Assembly: GCF_045277565.1 (NCBI RefSeq)
Contig: NZ_CP123584.1
Coordinates: 620,001-684,000 of the forward strand
DNA length: 64,000 nt
DNA from: Aliisedimentitalea scapharcae
GTDB lineage: Bacteria; Pseudomonadota; Alphaproteobacteria; Rhodobacterales; Rhodobacteraceae
Direction of reading: 5' to 3'
In this document: piece by piece, positions 1-7,676 of the stretch
How positions within the stretch are numbered: the first letter of the stretch is position 1
Layout of the letters: every line of letters begins with the position of its first letter
Program-made: the position numbers and the translations under genes
The notes under the pieces: model-generated
The model's input: only the letters and a program-made list of their open reading frames with translations
Databases searched by the model: none
What the model was told of the DNA's origin: nothing

Positions 1-666
1 CGCGACGAAGTGATCCGCCGAATTCAGGATCGCGAATGGCCTCAGGGCACCCTGTTGCCCACCGAATTCGAACTGGCGGAAGAATTCGGCTGTGCGCGTG
101 CGACAGTCAACAGGGCCATGCGTGAATTGGCCGAACGCGGTATCGTCGATCGTAAACGCAAAAGCGGCACGCGGGTGGCTGTGGCACCGGTAAAACAGGC
201 CGTGTTCGAAATTGCCGTTGTGCGCCACACCATTGAAGAAACCAACGCAACCTATCGATATGCTTTGGTACAGCGCACCCTGGCCACCGCTCCCGATTGG
301 TTGGCGGCCCAGTTGAACCTGCCGGATCGCGCGCGCGCGTTACAGGTGAAATGTATGCATTATGCCGACAACCGACCGTTTCAATTCGAAAATCGTTGGA
401 TCAATGTCGATGCGGTTCCTGATGTCCTCGAGGCAGATTTTGCATCCCTGGGACCAAATGAATGGCTGCTCGAGCGGGTGCCCTTTACCGATGCGGAGAT
501 CGGTCTGACATCCGTCGCAGCGGACGCGTCATTGTCGGAGTTTCTGGCCATACCATTGGCCACACCCGTTTTGCAGCTTGACCGGACCACCTGGTTTCAA
601 GGTCAGCCTGTCACTTATGTAAGAATGAGCTACCACCCCGGCTATCGGATGAGCACCCGTTACTGA
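1..666 (+). CDS. GntR/HutC-family transcriptional regulator (5' end outside window)
   Basis: The frame is open to the first base of the window (R-D-E before the first GTG at 10), so the gene begins upstream. The visible part starts inside a GntR winged helix: LPTEFELAEEFG followed by ARATVNRAMRELAERGIVDRK is the classic helix-turn-helix, including the wing residues GTRVA. A UTRA/chorismate-lyase-like ligand domain follows (about residues 75-215 of the visible part, with the PFQFENRWIN and PVTYVRMSYHPG segments typical of HutC-type regulators). HutC-like proteins repress histidine or other amino-acid catabolic genes in response to a small carboxylate. The target operon is probably to the left and cannot be seen. 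It is convergent with the racemase-like gene that ends at 766. Confidence 0.9.
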   Translation, partial: RDEVIRRIQDREWPQGTLLPTEFELAEEFGCARATVNRAMRELAERGIVDRKRKSGTRVAVAPVKQAVFEIAVVRHTIEETNATYRYALVQRTLATAPDWLAAQLNLPDRARALQVKCMHYADNRPFQFENRWINVDAVPDVLEADFASLGPNEWLLERVPFTDAEIGLTSVAADASLSEFLAIPLATPVLQLDRTTWFQGQPVTYVRMSYHPGYRMSTRY

Positions 667-765
667 TCTCTTTGAGAGTACGGTTTCGTTCTGATCAAAC
701 CCACCTCGGGTGGAGGAGGAAACCCTATGGGATTGCAACGCGGGGGGCAGCGCCCCAAATCTTCC

Positions 766-1509
766 TCAGACTTGCAGCAACTTCCCAAACCCGATGCGCG
801 GCTCTGAAACGCCAGACAGGCGCAACATATGCCAGCTCAATGCCAGATTGCTGGATATCACCGGGCACCCGATCCTCGCTTCGGCCTGTTCCAGAATGTT
901 CAGGATCCTCAGGTTGGTGCAGGACACAAACACTGCATCACAAGACGCCTGGGCGGCCACGGTTTCGATCGCGCTCAGGACGGATGCTTCGGAGATCCGG
1001 GCCACGACACGGTCGTCGCTTTCTTCAAACGACCCGAAACCGGTGATCTCGATCCCTGCGTCTTCCAGCTTGGTCCGCATCCTGTTGGAGACTTCCGGGA
1101 TATAGGGTGTCACGAACCCCAGTCGCGTGACGTTCAGGGCCTGACAGGCGGCAATTGCGGCCCGCAGCGGATCAGTGACCTGAACGCCCGGGCGCGCTGT
1201 GCGCACAGCATCGCGTACCGCATCAGACCCGATCACCGTCGAAGCCGACGTGCAGCCATATCCGATCACGTCAAATTCCATCGGCTCTGGCAAGGCATTG
1301 GCAGCAGCAGGCAGATCCTGTTTCATCCGCATCAGCGTCTCGGGGTTGATCTCGGCGACCATCGGGATTCGTGTATGATAGATGGCCACGCCCGGCAGGC
1401 CGGCGACCCGGGCCAGCTCAGGCTCCAGGGATTCGTCGGTTTCCAAAACGATCAGCCCCATCTTGGCCCGGGTTCCGACCCCCGCGTCGGTTTCAAAATC
1501 CAGCTTCAT
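766..1509 (-). CDS. Asp/Glu racemase-family protein (EutA/maleate isomerase-like)
   Basis: 247 residues from the ATG at 1509, chosen because an upstream in-frame ATG at 1632 would overlap the previous gene by 100 bases. It has the two-cysteine active-site pattern of the Asp/Glu racemase, arylmalonate decarboxylase and maleate isomerase superfamily: Cys86 in YGCTSASTVIG and Cys197 in VSCTNLRIL, with the pseudo-dyad strands expected around them. Family members racemise or isomerise small acids by a two-base mechanism, or decarboxylate malonates. It is the last gene of a four-gene minus-strand operon, 22 bases after the M24 gene. Ectoine-utilisation operons carry a similar protein (EutA) whose precise role is unclear to me. 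The substrate cannot be told from sequence. Confidence 0.8.
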   Translation of the reverse strand: MKLDFETDAGVGTRAKMGLIVLETDESLEPELARVAGLPGVAIYHTRIPMVAEINPETLMRMKQDLPAAANALPEPMEFDVIGYGCTSASTVIGSDAVRDAVRTARPGVQVTDPLRAAIAACQALNVTRLGFVTPYIPEVSNRMRTKLEDAGIEITGFGSFEESDDRVVARISEASVLSAIETVAAQASCDAVFVSCTNLRILNILEQAEARIGCPVISSNLALSWHMLRLSGVSEPRIGFGKLLQV

Positions 1510-1531
1510 GACGCTCTCCCTGGTGTCCGGA

Positions 1532-2686
1532 TCATATGATGGGCAATTCCCGCGCGGCGCGGGTGCTGAGCAATTGCGCAGCGCCGTCGCGGACCACGAT
1601 GTTTTCCTCGTGAACCATGATCCGACCATCACCGTAGCCCATGGACGGCTCCAGTGTCAGTACCATGTTTTCCGTTAGAACGGTTTCATCCCATGCGGCG
1701 TGGGACGGCCATTCGGTCAGCTGCATGCCCAGACCGTGACCCAAACGCCCAACGTCACCATCTGCCTCACCGATCACCGACATCATCGCCCGGAACAGAT
1801 CAGCGCAGGTGGCACCGGGGCTGGCTGCGGTCAGGCCCGCCTCGGTGGCGCGCCACAGGGTGTCGTAGGCATGTTTGGACGCGTCATCAGCGCGCCCGAT
1901 GGCCCAGTTGCGATCAAAGTCGCAGAAATACCCGTCAAACGTGGCCCCGGTGTCCAGCATCATGATGTCGCCGGTCTGCAGGGGGCGCATAGACGGGGGG
2001 GAAATCACATCGTGATAACCGCCCTGATCTGCGCCGCCGACCAAATAGGGCACGTCATCGGCCCCCTGTGCCAGCGCTTCGCGGCGAAAGGCGCGAAATG
2101 TATCGGCAAAAGGCTGTCCAGCATGGGCAAAGCTCTCGACCTGCGCAAAGCTGCGCGAGCCGATGGCGCAGATGTGCGCCAGCTTTTCGATCTCGGCCTC
2201 GGATTTCACCATTCGCAGATCCCGGATCAACCCGGTGCAATCGCGCACATGCAATCCTGTCAGCCCTGACATCAACCTTTCATAATCACCCAGCGGCATA
2301 CGCAGCCCGGTTTCATGCCCTTTCATCACGCCCAGAGTCGCGCCGCGGTCCGCCAGCGGGGTCAGCACGTCGGTCAAAAGGGATATTCCGTCATCCTCGG
2401 GCTGGGGCGCGGCCCAGGTGCGAATGTCATCCAGCCACCCGGTGCGCATCAGCGCGGCACCGATTTCGGGAATGATGGCAATTGGTTTGCCTTCGCGTGG
2501 GACGAACAGGAACCAGGGGCGTGTCGGGCTTTGCCAGAACAGCGTATGGAAGCCGCTGAAATAGCGCACTTCCGGTTCTGATAGCAGCAGCAGGCCGTCA
2601 AAACTCTGTTCGGCCATCCGTGCCTGGGCCTTGGCAGTGCGCGCTTCGAATTCGCGGACTTCAAAACCGCGCGCGATGTCAGCCAT
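1532..2686 (-). CDS. M24-family metallopeptidase (Xaa-Pro peptidase / ectoine hydrolase-like)
   Basis: 384 residues from the ATG at 2686, which overlaps the end of the ammonia-lyase gene by 8 bases; this translationally coupled start fits better than an in-frame ATG at 2746. It has an N-terminal creatinase-type domain (RYFSGF near residue 41) and a C-terminal pita-bread domain. All five metal ligands are in place: Asp245 (LDTGA), Asp256, His317 (LGHGLG), Glu346 (LEPSM) and Glu360 (HEEN). Proteins of this type cleave Xaa-Pro bonds, creatine, or the ring of ectoine (DoeA/EutD). The operon context (deacylase, diamino-acid lyase, racemase-like protein, Lrp regulator) argues for a small amide or cyclic amidine substrate rather than a peptide. 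That assignment is inference. Confidence 0.85.
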   Translation of the reverse strand: MADIARGFEVREFEARTAKAQARMAEQSFDGLLLLSEPEVRYFSGFHTLFWQSPTRPWFLFVPREGKPIAIIPEIGAALMRTGWLDDIRTWAAPQPEDDGISLLTDVLTPLADRGATLGVMKGHETGLRMPLGDYERLMSGLTGLHVRDCTGLIRDLRMVKSEAEIEKLAHICAIGSRSFAQVESFAHAGQPFADTFRAFRREALAQGADDVPYLVGGADQGGYHDVISPPSMRPLQTGDIMMLDTGATFDGYFCDFDRNWAIGRADDASKHAYDTLWRATEAGLTAASPGATCADLFRAMMSVIGEADGDVGRLGHGLGMQLTEWPSHAAWDETVLTENMVLTLEPSMGYGDGRIMVHEENIVVRDGAAQLLSTRAARELPII

Positions 2687-3869
2687 GTTTGGTGCCTTCC
2701 ATGATCTCGGCGTAGATTTCCGGGTCGGTGATGCCTTCGGACCCAATCAGAAGAACCCGCGAGCCCGCGTCCAGTCCCAACGTGGTCTTGAGGTCCGACT
2801 TGCAGGCGGCAATCAAGGCCGCCAGGCCTGCTACTGCGCTTTCTCCGGCTTCGACGATTTTGGCCGCACCTGTTGGGCGGGCCAGCATCCGCACGGTGGG
2901 GGCCACGATGCTATCTGGGATTGTCACAAAGTCGCTGGATTCCTCGGCCAGAATTTCCCACGCCATTTCCGATGGTTCCCCACAGGAAAGACCGGCCATG
3001 ATGGTCTCCTGGTGTATGGAAAAATTGGTCGCCTTGCCCGCTTTGGCGCTGTCGAACAGGCAGGCGGCCAGTTCGGGTTCCACAATCACGACGCGCGGGG
3101 TATCGTCGCCCCAAACCTGACGCAGACGCGCGGCGACCGATGCGGCCAACCCGCCAACGCCGCCCTGTAGGAACACATGTGTTGGAGCCTGATCCATGGC
3201 GTCACAGGCTTCCTGTGTCATGACACCATATCCGGCCATCACGTCGCGCGGTGGTTCACTGTATCCGGGCCAGGAGGTATCGGACACCACGAACCAGCCG
3301 TTGGCTTCGGCCTCGCTCCGGGCCAGCGCGACAGATTCATCGTAATCCCCTGCGATACGGACGACGTCGGCACCCAGGTCCTGCATCGCGACTTCGCGAC
3401 CCTTGCTGACTTCAGCATGGATGTAGATCCGGCACGGTGCGCCAAAGGTCTGGCAACCCCAGGCCAGGGACCGGCCGTGATTGCCATCGGTGGCAGAACA
3501 CAGGGTGATTTGGGAGCAGTCGTCGGCGTATTTTCCAGCGCGGATATCGGCCAGCGCCACGTCTGTGCCGCGACGCCGCGCGATCTCACGCTGTAGCACC
3601 CGCAACGCTGCGTACGCACCGCCCAGTGCCTTGAAGCTGCCCAGCCCAAAGCGAGGGCCTTCATGCTTGTACAGGATTGCGCCCACCCCCAGATCGCTGG
3701 CCAGATCATCCAACGACACCAGCGGGGTTGCGGCATAGCCTGGCCATTGGGTGATTTCGCTGATGGCTTGATCGAAATCTGACCGGCTCAACACGCGGGT
3801 TGCTGCCGTATGGCCATGTGGGTTGCCGGTGGTGTGGGTCAGTTGGGCCTGGGTGTAAACATCAGTCAT
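2679..3869 (-). CDS. Diaminopropionate ammonia-lyase-like PLP enzyme
   Basis: 396 residues, ATG at 3869, starting 5 bases after the amidohydrolase gene. It is a fold-type II PLP enzyme. KHEGPRFGLGSFKALGG carries the PLP lysine (Lys80), ATDGNHGRSLAWG is the substrate loop and LQGGVGGLAAS is the phosphate-binding glycine loop. The PRFGLxSFKALGG signature and the length match 2,3-diaminopropionate ammonia-lyase (YgeX type, about 400 residues) rather than threonine dehydratase (about 320-330). The known reaction is 2,3-diaminopropionate to pyruvate and two ammonia. In the ectoine eut operon the equivalent slot holds a threonine dehydratase-like protein (EutB), so this cassette is a variant. Specificity for diaminopropionate or another beta-substituted alanine is inferred from the family. 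Confidence 0.87.
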   Translation of the reverse strand: MTDVYTQAQLTHTTGNPHGHTAATRVLSRSDFDQAISEITQWPGYAATPLVSLDDLASDLGVGAILYKHEGPRFGLGSFKALGGAYAALRVLQREIARRRGTDVALADIRAGKYADDCSQITLCSATDGNHGRSLAWGCQTFGAPCRIYIHAEVSKGREVAMQDLGADVVRIAGDYDESVALARSEAEANGWFVVSDTSWPGYSEPPRDVMAGYGVMTQEACDAMDQAPTHVFLQGGVGGLAASVAARLRQVWGDDTPRVVIVEPELAACLFDSAKAGKATNFSIHQETIMAGLSCGEPSEMAWEILAEESSDFVTIPDSIVAPTVRMLARPTGAAKIVEAGESAVAGLAALIAACKSDLKTTLGLDAGSRVLLIGSEGITDPEIYAEIMEGTKHG

Positions 3870-3874
3870 ATTGA

Positions 3875-5026
3875 TCAGTCCTTGGTCTTGGGCAGGCGGT
3901 CATGCACCAATCCGGCCCAGAACTGGGCCCCGATGGGCAAAAGCGCGTCGTTGAAATCATAGTCCGAAGCATGCAGCGGCTGCGCATGTGCCCCCTGTTC
4001 GCCGTTGCCGAGCAACAGGAAACACCCGGGAACTGCAGCGGCAAAATGGGCAAAATCTTCGGAGAAGCTCATGGCGGGGCGATTGGGCCAGGTCGGCAAC
4101 CTCTGGGACTCAGCGACGCGGATGACCGCATCAGCGGGATTCTGTGCATTGATGGTTTCGATGAATTCAGTGCGGAAATCCACCTGAACCTCTACGCCAT
4201 GTGCTATCGCAATACCGTTGCAGATCTGGCGCATGAACCGTTCGATGTCGGCGCGGTCCTGTGGCAAACGCGCCCGAGCGTCGCCTTTGAGAAGGACCTG
4301 ACCAGGCAGGACGTTGCGCTGCCCATTGGCGATGAATTCGGTGACCGACACCACGGCACCGGCTGATGGTGCAAGCTTGCGCGACACGATGGTTTGCAAC
4401 GCAGTAACCAGTTCGGCCGACACGGTAATTGCATCCACGCCAACCTGTGGCATCGAAGCATGGCCACCTTTGCCTGTGACCGTGATTTCGAACAGGCTTT
4501 CCGAGGCGCAGATCTGGCCCACGCGGGTTGATATTTGACCCACAGGAGCGCCGGGCAGGTTGTGAATTGCGTAAACCTCCTCGACAGGGAACCGCTCCAG
4601 CACGCCTTCGTCGATCATCGCGATTGCGCCCAACCCGTGTTCTTCGTTGGGCTGGAATAGAAAGACGACAGTGCCGTCAAAATTGGGGTTCTCGGCCAGC
4701 AGCTCAGCGGCCCCCAGCAGCATTGTGGTGTGTCCGTCATGGCCACAGGCGTGCATCGTTCCCGGCGTGGTCGAAGCATAGTCCAACCCAGTGGTCTCCA
4801 GGATCGGCAGCGCATCCATATCTGCCCGCAGGCCAATCGCCCGGTTGCCAGATCCCGCCCTCAGAATGCCGACAACCCCGCGACCTTCATGGACTTCCAG
4901 GCCCAGGTCGCTCAGACGCTGGGCCACCTGTGCCTTGGTTCGGTGTTCGGAAAACCCCAATTCAGGATGGCGGTGAAAATCGTGGCGCATATCGCGCAAC
5001 CGGGCGTCAAAACTCTGGTCGGGCAT
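3875..5026 (-). CDS. M20-family amidohydrolase (N-acyl amino acid deacylase)
   Basis: 383 residues, ATG at 5026, first gene of the minus-strand operon and divergent from the Lrp-type regulator. The metal site is recognisable: HACGHDGH at about 92-99 and QPNEEHG with Glu128/Glu129. The N-terminal RHDFHRHPELGFSEHRT is the hallmark of the hippurate hydrolase / IAA-amino acid hydrolase branch of M20. These cytosolic di-metal enzymes remove an acyl group from an amino acid. Coupled to a diaminopropionate lyase-like gene, the simplest reading is that it exposes the free diamino acid. The pairing of an M20 peptidase with this lyase also occurs in the E. coli ygeX-ygeY region. The acyl group is unknown. 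Confidence 0.87.
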   Translation of the reverse strand: MPDQSFDARLRDMRHDFHRHPELGFSEHRTKAQVAQRLSDLGLEVHEGRGVVGILRAGSGNRAIGLRADMDALPILETTGLDYASTTPGTMHACGHDGHTTMLLGAAELLAENPNFDGTVVFLFQPNEEHGLGAIAMIDEGVLERFPVEEVYAIHNLPGAPVGQISTRVGQICASESLFEITVTGKGGHASMPQVGVDAITVSAELVTALQTIVSRKLAPSAGAVVSVTEFIANGQRNVLPGQVLLKGDARARLPQDRADIERFMRQICNGIAIAHGVEVQVDFRTEFIETINAQNPADAVIRVAESQRLPTWPNRPAMSFSEDFAHFAAAVPGCFLLLGNGEQGAHAQPLHASDYDFNDALLPIGAQFWAGLVHDRLPKTKD

Positions 5027-5140
5027 CGGGAAACCTTTTGAATCGTTGCGGCGAGGTTAGAAGATTTATGAGATGCAAAACGGACATTTTCGGATAATCT
5101 GTTACGAAATTCGGAACCATTGGAAAGGACCGCGAGGGCA

Positions 5141-5590
5141 ATGGACGAAACAGATCACAAGATTCTCAAATTGGTCCAGGGCGACGCACGTTTGACCGCG
5201 GAAACCATCAGCCTCGACGTCGGGCTATCGCAGGCTGCGGTGCAAAAGCGGCTCAAGAAATTGCGCGATACCGGGGTGATCGAAAAGGAGATTGCGGTTC
5301 TGTCTCCGGCCAAGCTGGGCCGGGAAATGACGGTGATTGTCGAGGTGATCCTGGAGCGGGAAAATCTGGCGTCGTTGGAGGCGTTCAAACGTAGAATGCG
5401 TGGCGCATCATGTGTGCAGCAGTGTTATTATACCACGGGCGAGGCGGATTTCATTCTGGTTCTCGTGGTTGAAAATATCAAGGAATATGAACAGTTTACC
5501 CAAACTTATTTCTTTGAGGAATCCAATATCAGCCGGTTCAAGACCTCGATTGCCATGGACCGGGTCAAAGTTTCGTTGGATGTGTTCTGA
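5141..5590 (+). CDS. Lrp/AsnC-family transcriptional regulator
   Basis: 149 residues. The ATG at 5141 is preceded by GAGGG about 6 bases upstream and gives the canonical N-terminus MDETDHKILKLVQGDARLT; a TTG at 5120 is less likely. An N-terminal helix-turn-helix (AQAAVQKRLKKLRDTGVIEK region) is followed by a C-terminal RAM effector-binding beta-alpha-beta domain (CVQQCYYTTGEADFILVLVV). Lrp-type proteins form octamers that sense amino acids and usually control the adjacent divergent operon. Here the 114-base gap at 5027-5140 separates it from the M20-lyase-M24-racemase genes, so it is their probable regulator. AsnC/Lrp genes also accompany ectoine-catabolism operons. Confidence 0.9.
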   Translation: MDETDHKILKLVQGDARLTAETISLDVGLSQAAVQKRLKKLRDTGVIEKEIAVLSPAKLGREMTVIVEVILERENLASLEAFKRRMRGASCVQQCYYTTGEADFILVLVVENIKEYEQFTQTYFFEESNISRFKTSIAMDRVKVSLDVF

Positions 5591-5657
5591 CGAGAACCCA
5601 GGATCACACAGGGTGGGACGTTTTGGGAGGCAAAAAAAGGTTGCGCATGCCGCTTTA

Positions 5658-5675
5658 ATTCAATAATCCATGAAT
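5658..5675. promoter_or_regulatory. Candidate ArsR operator (dyad overlapping start of arsRC)
   Basis: An inverted repeat ATTCA-N8-TGAAT lies at 5658-5662 and 5671-5675 and ends two bases before the ATG of the ArsR-ArsC fusion. A-T-rich dyads of this shape are typical ArsR operators, so the site could give autorepression. No clear Shine-Dalgarno sequence is visible because the dyad occupies its place. Predicted from sequence only. Confidence 0.4.
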
Positions 5676-5676
5676 A

Positions 5677-6492
5677 ATGGAAAAAGAGATTCTGAAACGC
5701 CTCACCACTTTGGGACATCCACACCGCATGGCCGTGTTCAGGTTGTTGGTGCGCAGATATCCCGATGATGTTTCAGCCGGTGATATCGGTGCGGCGCTTG
5801 GGGTCAAGCCAAGCACGCTTTCAGTCTATCTGTCGGCCCTGAGAGAAATTGGGCTGATATCTCAGACCCGGCACGGCACATCTCTTTTGTACAAGGCGCA
5901 GGTGTCAGCCGTGCAAGAGATCATGGATTACCTGCTGCTGGATTGTGGGCGCGGCAGGCCCGACATAGGGGGGGGGCGTAATCTTGCCCTGCCGACGGAC
6001 CGCAAGCTGAATGTTCTGTTCATCTGTAGCGCAAACTCGGCGCGTTCGATTTTTGCCGAAGCGATCCTGCGTCATGAAGCGGGACAGGTGTTCAATGTCT
6101 ATTCTGCGGGTGTGACCCCCGCGACCGAGCCAAACCCGATGGCCATGCGTCTGCTTCGGAACAAAGGCTATGATGTCAGTGACCTGAGGTCGCAGAATAT
6201 AGACGTCTATCAGGCCAAAGATGCGCCTGAGTTGGATTTTGTGTTCACTGTATGTGACGAATCTGCAAACGAGGAATGCCCGCCCTGGTCAGGACAGCCG
6301 ATCAGCGCCCATTGGGGGGTGCCGGACCCGGTCACTGCCTCCGGGTCCGAGGCTGAACGGGCGCTCGCCTTTCAGAATGCTTTTGCCATGTTGCGCCATC
6401 GGATTCAGGCCTTTGCCGCATTGCCATTTGAAACACTCGACAGATCGTCCTTGCAGTACAGAGTAGACGATCTTGCCAAAGACAAGGATTGA
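5677..6492 (+). CDS. ArsR-ArsC fusion: ArsR-type repressor joined to a low-molecular-weight-phosphatase arsenate reductase
   Basis: 271 residues. Residues 1-85 form an ArsR winged helix (TLGHPHRMAVFRLLVRR, VKPSTLSVYLSALREIGLI). Residues 108-245 form a low-molecular-weight tyrosine phosphatase/ArsC domain with the P-loop C-x5-R-S at Cys117 (ICSANSARS), the general-acid loop and two more cysteines at 193 and 201 (VCDESANEECP) that could complete the thioredoxin-type relay. The expected activities are metalloid-responsive repression and reduction of arsenate to arsenite, in one polypeptide. It is the first gene of an arsenate operon, 4 bases before the GAPDH gene. The repressor half has no conspicuous CxC sensor in its recognition helix, so its metalloid-sensing mode is unclear. 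Confidence 0.88.
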   Translation: MEKEILKRLTTLGHPHRMAVFRLLVRRYPDDVSAGDIGAALGVKPSTLSVYLSALREIGLISQTRHGTSLLYKAQVSAVQEIMDYLLLDCGRGRPDIGGGRNLALPTDRKLNVLFICSANSARSIFAEAILRHEAGQVFNVYSAGVTPATEPNPMAMRLLRNKGYDVSDLRSQNIDVYQAKDAPELDFVFTVCDESANEECPPWSGQPISAHWGVPDPVTASGSEAERALAFQNAFAMLRHRIQAFAALPFETLDRSSLQYRVDDLAKDKD

Positions 6493-6496
6493 AAAG

Positions 6497-7495
6497 ATGA
6501 CAACCTATGCCATCAACGGAATGGGCCGGATGGGCAAGCTGGCCATTCGGCCGCTTCTGGAACGCGGTGCCAAGATTGCGTTCATCAACGACGCGATGGG
6601 TGATCCGGAAATGCACACTTTGTTGTTGGAATTCGACACTGTGCACGGGCATTGGGATGCCGAGTTCGGCCATGACGCAGACAGCATCACAATCAATGGT
6701 GCCCGCATCCCAGTGTGCCGGTCCGACGGGTTGGAGGATCTGCCGCTGGATGGTGTGGATGTGATGATCGACTGCACGGGTGCCTTCAAGACGGAAGCCA
6801 AACTGGCACCGTATTTTGCCGCTGGCGTAAAAAAGGTCGTGGTTTCGGCTCCGGTAAAGGACGGTCCGACGGCGAACATCGTGATGGGGGTCAACGAAGA
6901 CATCTATAACCCGGCGCAACATCGGATCGTAACCGCTGCCAGCTGTACCACCAACTGTCTGGCCCCGGTGGTCAAGGTGTTGCACGAAGGGTTAGGGATC
7001 AAACATGGGTCCATGACCACGATTCACGATGTGACCAATACGCAAACCATCGTCGATCGCCCCGCCAAGGACCTGCGCCGGGCCCGATCAGCGATGAATT
7101 CTCTGATCCCGACAACCTCTGGATCGGCCACCGCGATCATGCTGATCTTTCCGGAACTGACTGGCAAGCTGAACGGTCATGCTGTGCGGGTGCCGCTGCT
7201 GAACGCTTCGCTGACCGATTGTGTGTTCGAGGCCGAGCGCGAAACCACTGCCGAAGAAGTGAATGAGCTGTTCCGGGTGGCATCCGAAGGTGCATTGAAA
7301 GGCATTCTGGGGTATGAGACCCGGCCGCTGGTCAGTTGTGATTATGTCAATGACGCGCGTTCGACGATCATTGACGCGCCGTCGACCATAGTCGTGAACG
7401 GTACGCAGGTAAAGATTTACGCCTGGTATGACAACGAATGGGGGTATGCACATCGGCTGGCAGACGTGGCCCTGATGGTAGGCGACAGCCTCTGA
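6497..7495 (+). CDS. ArsJ-associated glyceraldehyde-3-phosphate dehydrogenase
   Basis: 332 residues. The ATG at 6497 gives the usual Rossmann start MTTYAINGMGRMGKLAIRP and follows the fusion gene by 4 bases. The catalytic cysteine is Cys150 in ASCTTNCLAP, and the C-terminal YDNEWGYAHRL is the GAPDH signature. In ars operons this paralogue joins glyceraldehyde 3-phosphate and arsenate to give 1-arseno-3-phosphoglycerate, which ArsJ exports. It is a resistance enzyme rather than the glycolytic one, judged from its place between arsR-C and arsJ and the divergent N-terminal half (NDAMGDPEMHTLLLEFDTVHG). Confidence 0.92.
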   Translation: MTTYAINGMGRMGKLAIRPLLERGAKIAFINDAMGDPEMHTLLLEFDTVHGHWDAEFGHDADSITINGARIPVCRSDGLEDLPLDGVDVMIDCTGAFKTEAKLAPYFAAGVKKVVVSAPVKDGPTANIVMGVNEDIYNPAQHRIVTAASCTTNCLAPVVKVLHEGLGIKHGSMTTIHDVTNTQTIVDRPAKDLRRARSAMNSLIPTTSGSATAIMLIFPELTGKLNGHAVRVPLLNASLTDCVFEAERETTAEEVNELFRVASEGALKGILGYETRPLVSCDYVNDARSTIIDAPSTIVVNGTQVKIYAWYDNEWGYAHRLADVALMVGDSL

Positions 7496-7579
7496 CCCGA
7501 GAGGACAGTTTGCGCAGGGGCGACTATCTGCAAGGCCTCCGACGTTTGTGAAAACGGATACGCAGGAGGCGAGAGGTAT

Positions 7580-7609
7580 GGAACACAGGGCGTTCTCCCC
7601 CCTGGTTCC
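7580..7609 (+). promoter_or_regulatory. Hairpin in the GAPDH-arsJ spacer
   Basis: In the 181-base gap between the GAPDH gene and arsJ, 7580-7590 (GGAACACAGGG) pairs with 7600-7609 (CCCTGGTTCC), leaving one bulged A and a 9-base loop. There is no T-tract, so it is not a standard terminator; it could modulate translation or RNA stability of arsJ. Just downstream, about 7633-7653, is a short CTGCCT-type hexamer repeat that precedes the arsJ start. Function unproven. Confidence 0.35.
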
Positions 7610-7676
7610 TCCATGGGGCGTGCAGAGGTCTGACCCTGCCTCTGCCTCTGCCCCTGCAACTCTTTGATTTGGAACC

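Noticed and set aside
701..713. Small CCACC-TCG-GGTGG hairpin between the GntR and racemase-like genes as a terminator
   Set aside because: Five-base stem without a T-tract; too weak to call.
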